Positions 29,622-37,021 of a stretch of 64,000 bases of DNA are shown here, piece by piece (positions within the stretch are counted from its first letter, which is position 1; each line of letters begins with the position of its first letter). The DNA comes from Hyphomicrobiales bacterium (GTDB taxonomy: Bacteria > Pseudomonadota > Alphaproteobacteria > Rhizobiales > Rhizobiaceae): the NCBI GenBank assembly GCA_900466575.1, contig UBMP01000016.1, positions 434,001 to 498,000 on the forward strand, written 5' to 3'. The position numbers and the translations under genes are program-made. The notes beneath the pieces were generated by a model, which saw nothing but the letters and a program-made list of their open reading frames with translations, searched no databases and was not told the origin of the DNA.

Positions 29622-29792
29622 ATGTGCAGATACAGACCAGCACCGGAAGATTTTGACGACATCCCGGTTTCGGCGCGCAGTGCCGAGCCGATGCATCGCG
29701 TTGACTACCACGCGAAGAAGAACCCCCGCCCCGCACGCACAATGCCGCGCAAGGTGCGCACGCAACAGCGCCGGGAGGTGGCCTATGCGTGA
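29622..29792 (+). CDS. Small phage protein, 56 aa
   Basis: A clear CACCACAAGAGGAG leader precedes the ATG. The protein (MCRYRPAPEDFDDIPVSARS at the start) has an acidic first third and a basic, proline-containing end (KKNPRPARTMPRKVRTQQRR). It appears unfolded. Its end overlaps the start of the 35-aa membrane protein. Confidence 0.58.
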   Translation: MCRYRPAPEDFDDIPVSARSAEPMHRVDYHAKKNPRPARTMPRKVRTQQRREVAYA

Positions 29793-29892
29793 GGACATTG
29801 CTGAATCGCTGGCATGCGGCCTCGCCAAGGACGCCGTTTCGTTCGTGGTGATTTGCGGCTTTATCGCCGCCGTCGCCGTCTGGTGCATCTAA
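29785..29892 (+). CDS. Single-helix membrane protein, 35 aa
   Basis: The ATG overlaps the previous stop by eight bases, with GGGAGG as ribosome site. MREDIAESLACGLAKDAVSF continues into a hydrophobic segment (VVICGFIAAVAVWCI) that would cross the membrane once. Function unknown. Confidence 0.55.
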   Translation: MREDIAESLACGLAKDAVSFVVICGFIAAVAVWCI

Positions 29893-29905
29893 GGGGGATA
29901 TGGAC

Positions 29906-30109
29906 ATGAAGAAGACTTTCATGATGCGACATGACAAGGCCAACGCCGCCGCGAACGACAATCTAGCCGTTGTCGCCAATCTGCGGCCCGATACCGCGCC
30001 GACCCATGTCTTGCGCGCCGTGCGGCGCTGGCATCAAAACCGCGACGGTGCGCGCCACAAGGCCATTGCCGACGCCATCAGCGACGTGTTGCGGCGGGGG
30101 GTGGCGTGA
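29906..30109 (+). CDS. Small phage protein, 67 aa
   Basis: I prefer the ATG of MKKTFMMRHDKANAAANDNL, eight bases after AAGGGGG, over the ATG two codons upstream. The N-terminal third holds an ANDN peptide. The rest is basic and helical (LRAVRRWHQNRDGARHKAIA). No family is recognised. It overlaps the next gene by one base. Confidence 0.6.
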   Translation: MKKTFMMRHDKANAAANDNLAVVANLRPDTAPTHVLRAVRRWHQNRDGARHKAIADAISDVLRRGVA

Positions 30110-30663
30110 TGGAAATCACGGATGAAATGGTTGAGGCAGCGCGAGAGGCATACGCGAAGCAGACCGGCGCTGAGAAGCATCAGCTTGACGGGTGGATTGA
30201 TGATGCCTTGTGCCACGCAATCACCGCCGCCCTTGACGCCGCACCGAAGGCGGAGCCAGAGTTTGCCCCTGACCAATGGTGGATCGAGGAACTTCGTAAG
30301 CATTGGGGTAGCGGAGAGACGACGCCGGACACGCGGCGCGCGGCTAATGTTGCGCTGGATTTTGTTGCTTCGACATTTTCCGCCTCACCGAAGGCGGAGC
30401 CTGTTGGGTATGTGACACCAGATGCCATCAAGAATTTGCAGCATGGCGGACTCATCGAAAACATTCATCCCGCTGGGACGTTGCGCCCTGAAAACGAAAT
30501 CCCTCTCTACGCCACCCCTCCCGCCCCATCAGACGAGAAGTTGCGGGAGGCGCTGGAGCGTATAGCCAAAGCTGATCCGAGATCGACAAATTCGTGGAGC
30601 GCGCAAGAGGCGTTCGCTTGGTGCGCCGCTGTTGCCAATGCAGCCCTCAAAGGTGACGCATGA
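30109..30663 (+). CDS. Modular phage protein, 184 aa
   Basis: The protein contains ITDEMVEAAREAYAKQ at the start, two copies of a SPKAEP/APKAEP linker, GYVTPDAIKNLQHGGLIENI and LYATPPAPSDEKLREALERI. Blocks of this sort shuffle freely among accessory proteins of many temperate phages. No enzymatic function is known. Its stop overlaps the 76-aa gene (ATGA), and the linker repeats suggest recombination within the family. Confidence 0.7.
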   Translation: MEITDEMVEAAREAYAKQTGAEKHQLDGWIDDALCHAITAALDAAPKAEPEFAPDQWWIEELRKHWGSGETTPDTRRAANVALDFVASTFSASPKAEPVGYVTPDAIKNLQHGGLIENIHPAGTLRPENEIPLYATPPAPSDEKLREALERIAKADPRSTNSWSAQEAFAWCAAVANAALKGDA

Positions 30664-30890
30664 AGCTTTCGGAACTAATTGCAAAATGCAGTGACGATGA
30701 GGTTCAATTCCAGAATCTTGACCAATGCATCCACACCATAAGCTTCGACCACAAGAAGGGAACGAAAATCACCTTCGGGACAGATATGGTGATTGATGCG
30801 AAAGGCCCCGTGAAGCTTGGCCTTGTCATTTGGATTGACCGCGAAGAGGCCGCAAGGATTATCGCAGAATCGAAAAAAGGTGACGCATGA
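30660..30890 (+). CDS. Hypothetical phage protein, 76 aa
   Basis: It is coupled to both neighbours by four-base overlaps. It begins MKLSELIAKCSDDEVQFQNL and continues with strands TKITFGTDMVIDAKGPVKLG and LVIWIDREEAARII. It looks like a compact alpha/beta protein. No family with known function is recognised. It shares the C-terminal KGDA with its neighbour, evidence of shuffled ends. Confidence 0.62.
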   Translation: MKLSELIAKCSDDEVQFQNLDQCIHTISFDHKKGTKITFGTDMVIDAKGPVKLGLVIWIDREEAARIIAESKKGDA

Positions 30891-31570
30891 CCGATAAAGA
30901 AGTCCAATACCTGATTAAAAAGGGCGGCTACTTCTACCGGGAAAAGTGGTGCGGCTACACGCAATTCAAATTCGATGCGGGCCGTTATACCAAAGCCGAG
31001 GCCGAAGCAGAAGCATCGGTTGAACCTTGGCATATGTCAGCCATCCACGAGAACGAGGTTCCGGACGAGCGCGAATCCGACAAGTTCATTGCCGAGCTTC
31101 GCGCAACGATCTCTGCTCAAGCCGCACGGATTGCGGAACTGGAGGAACGCCTATGCTTTGATCCTGGCGGCAGCGACAAGATTGATGAGCTTGAATCGGC
31201 CTGTGAGCATCTTCGGGTTGATCTCTCGTCTACCGAAGCCCGCGTCTCCGAACTGGAGAAACACGTTGAAGAGCTGCAAGCCAAGATCAACCCTGAAACG
31301 GATTGCTGCTGCTCCTACGATGAGCCCGGGCAGGTTTGCGCCGTTCACTCGCCTCGCGTCTCCGAACTAGAGCGCCAGCTTGCCGAACTCAGTAAAGAGG
31401 CGGCGGAAGTGCTTGCACCAATAAAGCATGAGGCAGACCAGTGGGAAGGATACGGCGACCTAGAGGTCATCGTTGAAGACTGGCCCGGTGGCCCGCTATC
31501 ATCAATCAACGTCGGACACCTACGCGCCGCCCGCACCTTCCTCGACAAGCTGGAGGGCGGGAAGCTATGA
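30887..31570 (+). CDS. Coiled-coil phage protein, 227 aa
   Basis: An N-terminal unit (MTDKEVQYLIKKGGYFYREK, WCGYTQFKFDAGRYTKAEAE) is followed by three coiled-coil segments with heptad patterns: ATISAQAARIAELEERL, STEARVSELEKHVEELQAKI and RVSELERQLAELSKEAAEVL. A cysteine cluster (CCCSYDEPGQVCAVH) lies between the last two. The C-terminus resembles the accessory protein upstream (RAARTFLDKLEGGKL). Probably an oligomer; function unknown. Confidence 0.62.
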   Translation: MTDKEVQYLIKKGGYFYREKWCGYTQFKFDAGRYTKAEAEAEASVEPWHMSAIHENEVPDERESDKFIAELRATISAQAARIAELEERLCFDPGGSDKIDELESACEHLRVDLSSTEARVSELEKHVEELQAKINPETDCCCSYDEPGQVCAVHSPRVSELERQLAELSKEAAEVLAPIKHEADQWEGYGDLEVIVEDWPGGPLSSINVGHLRAARTFLDKLEGGKL

Positions 31571-31959
31571 GCGATGTCGTTGAACAGTATAAAAGACTTT
31601 TGCAGACCGGCTATAACTACGCAAACGGTGACCTCAATGGCGCCCCGACATCAACGTTCCTTAGCTACATGGGGCACTTCTCGGATATCGGTCACGACAT
31701 TGAATCCGAAATCCTCCGCCTCCGCTCCGCCCTCTCCACAGCGAGAGAGGAAGGACGCAAGGCAGGGCTGGAGGAAGCGGCGAAGGCGCTTGAGGCCGAA
31801 AACTCGAACGGCCTTGAACGGCAGATTTGTTGCGACGGTCAGATGTGCGGATGCCTAGGAAGCACTGTTGGTGAATATGCAGCGCATGTCGTTCGCGCCC
31901 TCAAGGCAAGGGAGGCAGGAGACGCCGGTCGCCGCGCTCTGGACGAGGTGCAGGGATGA
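31567..31959 (+). CDS. Hypothetical phage protein, 130 aa
   Basis: It has a four-base overlap with each neighbour. The N-terminal half is MSDVVEQYKRLLQTGYNYAN to GHFSDIGHDIESEI. The middle is a charged helix (REEGRKAGLEEAAKALEAEN), then a cysteine-containing patch (RQICCDGQMCGCLG) and a helical end. The central helix is widely shared by phage accessory proteins. Function unknown. Confidence 0.6.
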   Translation: MSDVVEQYKRLLQTGYNYANGDLNGAPTSTFLSYMGHFSDIGHDIESEILRLRSALSTAREEGRKAGLEEAAKALEAENSNGLERQICCDGQMCGCLGSTVGEYAAHVVRALKAREAGDAGRRALDEVQG

Positions 31960-32168
31960 CAGAACAAGAACGCGCGCAACGAAACCTCAACCCATGTGCA
32001 GAAGCTCGTGTTGCCATGATGATATGGTCGCATGAATATGCCTATGAGCAGCGTGGCGGTTCAATGGACTTTTATGACGGCCTTTCCGAAGGCAGAAAAC
32101 GCCAATGCCGCGAAGAGGTTGAAAAGATCATGTCGAGTTGGCGTGATGTGTTGGAATCGACCCAATGA
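31956..32168 (+). CDS. Hypothetical phage protein, 70 aa
   Basis: It has a four-base overlap with both neighbours. It begins MTEQERAQRNLNPCAEARVA and continues MMIWSHEYAYEQRGGSMDFY and REEVEKIMSSWRDVLE. It is helical and charged, with no known family. Confidence 0.58.
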   Translation: MTEQERAQRNLNPCAEARVAMMIWSHEYAYEQRGGSMDFYDGLSEGRKRQCREEVEKIMSSWRDVLESTQ

Positions 32169-32410
32169 CCGGCCGCTCCACTTCCCAACGCCAACTCCTC
32201 GCACGCCTTGATCATAGAGGCGTGCGCTGCCCGGTGTGCAACGGCACGTTCACGTATGTCATGGATAGGCGCGATCACGCCGGAAACACGCTTCGCAACC
32301 GCCGTTGCCGCGAGGGTCATACGTTCGCAACGGCGGAATATGTCATAGACGAGACGCCGTTTAAAATCATCATGAATGGGGCGCCGTTTAGTGCGGTGGT
32401 GGATGCATGA
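32165..32410 (+). CDS. Zinc-ribbon phage protein, 81 aa
   Basis: Residues 20-54 carry RCPVCNGTFTYVMDRRDHAG and RNRRCREGHTF, a zinc ribbon-like C..C...C..H set resembling that of NrdR-type or Ogr-like regulators. The protein may bind DNA. It lies just before the excisionase-like gene and is coupled to it by a four-base overlap. Confidence 0.7.
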   Translation: MTGRSTSQRQLLARLDHRGVRCPVCNGTFTYVMDRRDHAGNTLRNRRCREGHTFATAEYVIDETPFKIIMNGAPFSAVVDA

Positions 32411-32658
32411 CAATGCCGGCCAACGATAATAGCCCCCGCCTTATAGGCCGCGCCGAGGCCGCGGCCTATCTGGGCATAACGCCGTCGTGCTTCAGCATGT
32501 GGGTAGCATCGCACAAAATGCCACCCGCAATTCAAGGCACGCGGAAATGGGACAAGAAGGCTATTGACGCCAAGCTTGATGAAATCAGCGGGCTAACCGT
32601 CAACGACAACGAAGACCAATACGAAAAGTGGATGCGGGAGAATGCGCGTAAAACTTAA
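32407..32658 (+). CDS. Excisionase-like HTH protein
   Basis: This is an 83-residue protein with one HTH: IGRAEAAAYLGITPSCFSMW, then MPPAIQGTRKWDKKAIDAKL. It sits immediately upstream of, and overlaps by 17 bases, the integrase gene, so it is the best candidate for the recombination directionality factor. ANDN and VNDN peptides lie at either end. A simple regulatory function of int is the alternative. Confidence 0.75.
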   Translation: MTMPANDNSPRLIGRAEAAAYLGITPSCFSMWVASHKMPPAIQGTRKWDKKAIDAKLDEISGLTVNDNEDQYEKWMRENARKT

Positions 32659-33706
32659 GGGGCTGACCAAGGTCAAAAAGACGTTGGCGGACGGATCTAC
32701 CATATTTTACTGCTATGCTTGGCGCGGCGGCCCATTGTTGAAGCACAAGAGCGGGAAGCCGATTCAACCCGGCGACCCACTTCTTGTTCGTGCGTTTACG
32801 GAAGCCACCAAGGACCGCTTTGCCGATCCGTCCGAAACGATGGGCAAGTTGATTTCGGAGTTCAAGGCGTCAACGGAGTTTACCGGAAAGTCGGCAAAGA
32901 CGCGCGCCGCTTATGCGCGCTATCTTGATACCATCCGCGACAAGTTTGGCTCGCGCCCCCTATTCGTCATACAGGACATTCGCTGCCGTGCCGAGTTCAA
33001 GGCATGGCGAGACACCATGGCGGACAAACCACGCGCCGCCGATTACGCATGGACGACGCTGGCGCGCGTCCTGTCGTTCGCAAAGGACCGCGGGCGCATT
33101 TCCGTGAATGTGTGCGAGCGTGGCGGCCGGCTCTATGAGGCGGATCGCGCCGAAAAGATTTGGAGCGAGGAAGACGTTTCAAAGATGCTGGCGCTGCACA
33201 AGGCTGAAATAAGCGCGGCGCTCCTGTTGGCACTATGGACGGGCCAGCGGCAAGGCGACCTGTTGCGGGCCGCCTGGACGAACTACGACGGGCAGTCTCT
33301 AAAGCTGCGTCAGGGCAAGACGGGCGCGCGCGTGACTATCCCGCTAGCCGCACCTATCCGCACGATGCTCAATGCAATGCCGAAGCGCGCCACGACGATC
33401 TTGACGGGAGTCCGCGGCAACACCTGGTCAAGCGACGGCTTCCGAACGGAATGGCGCAAGGCGTGCATAAAGGCCGGCGTCACCGGCTTGACGTTCCACG
33501 ACTTGCGCGGGACAGCCGTAACGCGGCTTGCGCTTGCCGGGTGCAGCACGTCGCAAATTGCCGCGATCACCGGACACAGCCTGAAGGACGTAGAGGCCAT
33601 TCTTGATGCGCATTACCTTGGCGGAAAAATCGAGCTTGCAGAGCAAGCCATCTTGAAACTGGAGGAGCACCAGGCTATAGAAAAAGAACAGCCTAACCAC
33701 GATTAA
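32642..33706 (+). CDS. int: Tyrosine recombinase, phage integrase
   Basis: At 354 residues it has the common phage length. The N-terminal SAM-like core (residues 60-150) precedes the catalytic domain, where Arg203 (TGQRQGD), Lys226 (QGKTGAR), His286 and Arg289 (FHDLRGT), His312 (ITGHSLKD) and the nucleophile Tyr325 (DAHYLGG) are all present. It catalyses integration into, and excision from, the tRNA-Lys gene by a Holliday-junction route. It is the last gene of the rightward operon, with the attachment site starting 92 bases beyond. Confidence 0.96.
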   Translation: MRVKLKGLTKVKKTLADGSTIFYCYAWRGGPLLKHKSGKPIQPGDPLLVRAFTEATKDRFADPSETMGKLISEFKASTEFTGKSAKTRAAYARYLDTIRDKFGSRPLFVIQDIRCRAEFKAWRDTMADKPRAADYAWTTLARVLSFAKDRGRISVNVCERGGRLYEADRAEKIWSEEDVSKMLALHKAEISAALLLALWTGQRQGDLLRAAWTNYDGQSLKLRQGKTGARVTIPLAAPIRTMLNAMPKRATTILTGVRGNTWSSDGFRTEWRKACIKAGVTGLTFHDLRGTAVTRLALAGCSTSQIAAITGHSLKDVEAILDAHYLGGKIELAEQAILKLEEHQAIEKEQPNHD

Positions 33707-33797
33707 CAAGTTTGCAAACGTTCCATAAGTCATTGAATTTTAATGTAGCGAATTATAGGCAGTTTACATCTACCAATTTGTTTTTCATTGAATAAAG

Positions 33798-33848
33798 AGC
33801 TGACTCTTAATCAGCGGGTCCACGGTTCGAGCCCGTGATCACCCACCA
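33798..33848 (+). other. attR: duplicated 3' part of tRNA-Lys (CTT)
   Basis: The sequence runs from the anticodon stem (GCTGA-CTCTTAA-TCAGC) through the T arm (CACGG-TTCGAGC-CCGTG) to the acceptor 3' strand and CCA, but lacks the D arm and the 5' acceptor strand. This is the standard relic of integration into a tRNA 3' end. The complete tRNA-Lys should be at the left end of the prophage, outside this window. Sequence to the right is chromosomal. Confidence 0.9.
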
Positions 33849-34176
33849 AAAAATCTTCAAAGATTTCAAAAATTTCCGCTGATTAAAATTGTCAGACGAT
33901 AGAGCGCCGCGGCGTTTTCATCGCCTCGCGGACATGGTCCCGGGTCACGAACAGATAATTGGTGGAACAACGGCCTCTTATCAGCGGCGCGCGCGAAAAG
34001 TCCTGCTCACATGTGGACTTCGGGGTCAGATAATCCTGACCCAAGGTTCTGTCCGAGGCTTGGAGAAACTGCGTGCTCATTTGCGCTGCTCGCGAGCAGA
34101 TAATCGGCCAACGAAGATCGCCAACCAAGCTCTCGGGCGCCGGCCGGTGGCGGCGGCGCACGTGTCCGTTCTGCCG
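33849..34176. other. Chromosomal intergenic region after attR
   Basis: No certain gene is seen. An 89-codon minus-strand frame with a GTG start (33892-34161) lacks a ribosome site and recognisable content. GGGTCAG/CTGACCC (34023-34042) and CTGCTCGCGAGCAG (34086-34099) are palindromes. The string CAGATAAT occurs three times in 150 bases. Confidence 0.5.
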
Positions 34177-35088
34177 TCAAATGTCCAGCACGCCGGAAGC
34201 GACCCTGACCGCTTGTCCGCCGATGCGCGCGCGCGTGATTTCGCCCGCCGTCACATCGATATGCAGATGGATTTTCGAGGCGCGGCCCATCTCGACACCC
34301 TGCGCGATCAGGAAGGCATGGTGGCCGTCCGGCAATTGATCGAAGGCGTGAATCACACCGGACAGGCCAGCCGCCGCAGCCCCTGTCGCCGGGTCTTCGG
34401 CAATCCCCATGTCGGGCGAGAACATGCGGGCCTGAAAATGGGCGCCATTGCCGCTGCGGCAATAGACGTAGGCCGAGACGAGATGCCCGCCGGTAAACGG
34501 GGCGACGCGCTCCCAGAGTGCCGGATCGAAATCCACCTCTCCCAGGGTCGCAACATCCTTGACCGGCACGAACAGGAACGGCACACCCGCGGACCAGACA
34601 CTTGGATAGTGGTTCTCAAAGCCGACATGCTTGACACTGATCGACAGCGCATCGGCAATGCCCTGGCGCTCCAGAGCGTTCTCAAGCTTATAATGGCTGG
34701 ACTTTGCCGGCAGGTCGAACTCCGCAAAAGCCCCCCCCGCCTCAGCCAGACGGACAGCGCAGCGCACGGGTCCGACCTTTTCCTCGAGCACGCTCACCTG
34801 GTCTATTGACGGGGCGCCTCCTGCCCGCTCCGCCAGCGCAACCGCTGTACCAACCGTGGGGTGCCCGGCGAAAGGAAGCTCGCGGCCGGGCGTGAAGATC
34901 CTCAGGCGCGCCGTATGTGCGGGATTATCGGAAGCAAAGACGAAGACCGTCTCCGAGAGATTGAATTCTCCGGCAATCGCTTGCATCGCCTCGTCGGAAA
35001 GGCCCTCGGCCTCGAGGACGATCGCAAGAGGATTGCCCTTCAGCTTCTCGTCGGTGAACACGTCGTAGAGCATGTATGGGCGCGCCAT
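34177..35088 (-). CDS. PhzF-family isomerase/epimerase-like protein
   Basis: The 303-residue protein has the two-lobed PhzF/DapF fold. The N-terminal lobe shows [14 protein letters not shown], then [10 protein letters not shown] with the catalytic glutamate, and [14 protein letters not shown]. The C-terminal lobe has [20 protein letters not shown]. Members isomerise small acids such as in phenazine making, but most have unknown substrates and no phenazine operon is present here. The next gene starts three bases upstream, so the PhzF, NUDIX and nuclease genes form one leftward unit. Confidence 0.92.
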   Translation of the reverse strand: MARPYMLYDVFTDEKLKGNPLAIVLEAEGLSDEAMQAIAGEFNLSETVFVFASDNPAHTARLRIFTPGRELPFAGHPTVGTAVALAERAGGAPSIDQVSVLEEKVGPVRCAVRLAEAGGAFAEFDLPAKSSHYKLENALERQGIADALSISVKHVGFENHYPSVWSAGVPFLFVPVKDVATLGEVDFDPALWERVAPFTGGHLVSAYVYCRSGNGAHFQARMFSPDMGIAEDPATGAAAAGLSGVIHAFDQLPDGHHAFLIAQGVEMGRASKIHLHIDVTAGEITRARIGGQAVRVASGVLDI

Positions 35089-35091
35089 GTC

Positions 35092-35859
35092 CTAGTCTCC
35101 CTGCAAAATTCCGTTGATCGGCGAGTCGGTTGAAAAGATCCTATCAATGATCGGCGGCATGAAGGCGGGATAGTTCCGCCCCTCCCGGCTTCGGTCGCGA
35201 ATGACGACGGGACCGGCAATTTCCTGCTCGTCGTCAGTCTCCATGTGGTGACGGACCCGGGCGCATGCTTCCTCGGCGTCATACGGGAGGAGAAATACCC
35301 TGAACAGGGTCACGGCACGGAAAATGCGCACCCCCAAATAGCCGCCAACGGGTGTCGCGCCCGTCAGGTCGATGCCCGTCTCCTCCCTGACCTCGCGCAG
35401 CATGTTGGCATCCAGATCCACCTTGCTGCCGTCGATGATATCATGGGCGTCCAGCGAGCCGGCGGCGCAGTAGACGCGCCCGGCATTGGCCGTCCTGGCA
35501 CCCATCTCGATGGCGAGGATCGCCCCGTCGCTGGTGATCGGGACGGCAATGGGGAAAAGGTGTTCGGCCACCGGCCTGTCCGGTTGCTTGCGCCACCACA
35601 GCATCGTCGCATAGGGCGTCAGGTGGCCGGTCGCCGCCAGTCGCCCCCCGGCATCGATCCGGATGTCGCGATGGATCAACATCTCGCCGTTGAAAAGCGC
35701 CGGGTTGGCCTCATGCTCGGCGAGCCAGTTGGCTTCGATTTCCGCGCGTCTTTGCTGGTAGAGCGGATGCGGCCCGGCGGCGACGCTGACATCGTAGCCG
35801 GAGAGATCGAACAACGTTCCCTCCTCCGGCCAGACGAAACCTTGCAGCGACATGTTCAT
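35092..35859 (-). CDS. NUDIX hydrolase
   Basis: This is a 255-residue protein with a Nudix box spread over residues 133-162: GSLDAHDIIDGSKVDLDANM followed by LREVREETGIDL, with the REVREETG core intact. An extra N-terminal region of about 100 residues precedes it, as in larger NUDIX members acting on nucleotide sugars or related compounds. The substrate is unknown. Its ATG overlaps the previous gene's stop by four bases. Confidence 0.88.
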   Translation of the reverse strand: MNMSLQGFVWPEEGTLFDLSGYDVSVAAGPHPLYQQRRAEIEANWLAEHEANPALFNGEMLIHRDIRIDAGGRLAATGHLTPYATMLWWRKQPDRPVAEHLFPIAVPITSDGAILAIEMGARTANAGRVYCAAGSLDAHDIIDGSKVDLDANMLREVREETGIDLTGATPVGGYLGVRIFRAVTLFRVFLLPYDAEEACARVRHHMETDDEQEIAGPVVIRDRSREGRNYPAFMPPIIDRIFSTDSPINGILQGD

Positions 35860-36971
35860 GAGAGGATGTCCAGTTCAATGACCACCGGGCAGTGGTCGGA
35901 AGACTTCGGGCGGTCCCAGCCAACGCGCGGATAGCGCTCAACCTCTTGCCCCGGCGGAAAGACGGTGCGGTAAGGCTGACCAGCGCGAATGATCTCGGGA
36001 ACGGAATTGCGATTCAAATCGGCCAGGTGCGGCGACAGCCAGATGTAGTCAAGCTGGCTCAGATGCCGCTCCGCCGGCCCGCGCTGGTGAAAATGCGTCC
36101 AGCGATCATCGACCGCACGGCGCGCCACCACATTCTCGGCAAAGCCGTTGGCGGCGAGGATATCGACCACGCTGCCTGGCTCCAGAACATGCGTGAAGGC
36201 AAAGCCGTTGCGCCTGTCACCGGCCACCTGCAGCTTCTCGCCATAATCGTTCATGTCACCGCAAATGGCATAATTCGCTCGGGATTCTGCCCCTGCCCCA
36301 AACCGTCGCGTCACGATTTCGCGCACGGCGAGCGCTTCGGCATGCCGCACGGGCACGGAAGAACTGCGCCCATCCAGTCCGTTGCGGCCGCCGTTCATCG
36401 ACTTGAAATGCACCACATAGACCGTGAAAGGCACGCCGCCGATCTTGAGATCCGCCTCCAGGCAGTCGCGCTTGAAGATACGATCCTGCGGCTTGTAGTC
36501 GAGGGCCGCCAGCTCCGGCGTGAAGAGTTCAAGATCGGCGTAGCTGAGCCGCGCATGGCTCCTGATATCGACAAGCTCGATCGGGACGCCGGCGCGCGTC
36601 GTGTCGCGCATCATCAGGGCCACGTCGATGCCGCGCGAATCGTTGCCTTCCATCAGGTATTTCTGCCGGTAGCCCTCGCCGATCATCCGGTAGAGATATC
36701 CGTATTCGAACGCCTTGAGTGCTTCGATATTGTCGACCTCCTGCAGGCACAGGATGTCGGCGTCCATTTCGGCAATGGCGAGCGCAGTCAGCTGGCGCGT
36801 ATCGTCCGTGGACGCGATCAGCCGGGCCTCCTCAAGCCGCTGGAATTCGGCCTCGCTGCGGATATCGAAGAGCCTGAGCGCGCGATCCTGATGCAACTCG
36901 TTGCGGTAGCCGCTGAAATCGAACCGCGAGAGCAGGTTCTCGATGTTGAAGGTTCCGAGCCTGACGCTCAT
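35856..36971 (-). CDS. Endonuclease/exonuclease/phosphatase family protein
   Basis: The 371-residue protein starts MSVRLGTFNIENLLSRFD, in which the asparagine and glutamate motifs of the family are visible. It continues DILCLQEVDN (metal-binding glutamate), NGGRNGLD, CGDMND, and ends with GWDRPKSSDHCPVVIELD (the SDH motif). It hydrolyses phosphodiesters or phosphomonoesters; the substrate is unknown. It is the first gene of the leftward group and overlaps the NUDIX gene. Confidence 0.9.
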   Translation of the reverse strand: MSVRLGTFNIENLLSRFDFSGYRNELHQDRALRLFDIRSEAEFQRLEEARLIASTDDTRQLTALAIAEMDADILCLQEVDNIEALKAFEYGYLYRMIGEGYRQKYLMEGNDSRGIDVALMMRDTTRAGVPIELVDIRSHARLSYADLELFTPELAALDYKPQDRIFKRDCLEADLKIGGVPFTVYVVHFKSMNGGRNGLDGRSSSVPVRHAEALAVREIVTRRFGAGAESRANYAICGDMNDYGEKLQVAGDRRNGFAFTHVLEPGSVVDILAANGFAENVVARRAVDDRWTHFHQRGPAERHLSQLDYIWLSPHLADLNRNSVPEIIRAGQPYRTVFPPGQEVERYPRVGWDRPKSSDHCPVVIELDILS

Positions 36972-37021
36972 CAGTCATCCCTGTCGCTACGGCGCTCACC
37001 GTAGCCAACGGCGAGGCTTTG

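Larger units (their letters stand above)
1..33848. mobile_element. Prophage (right-hand part), integrated at tRNA-Lys
   Basis: The stretch carries an integrase, an excisionase-like gene, two repressors, a recombination/replication module and HK97-type packaging genes, so it is a temperate phage of siphovirus-like gene content. Its right end is set by a duplicated 3' piece of tRNA-Lys directly beyond the integrase. The left end is outside the window, because the packaging cluster is still open at base 1 and no capsid, tail or lysis gene has been reached. No disrupted core phage gene was seen, so the element may be functional; that is inference. Confidence 0.93.

Noticed and set aside
33773-33848. 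Complete tRNA-Lys
   Set aside because: The 5' half (acceptor and D arm) does not match a tRNA; only the 3' part from the anticodon stem is present.
33892-34161. 89-codon minus frame after attR
   Set aside because: GTG start without ribosome site, unrecognised composition; kept only as a note on the intergenic region.
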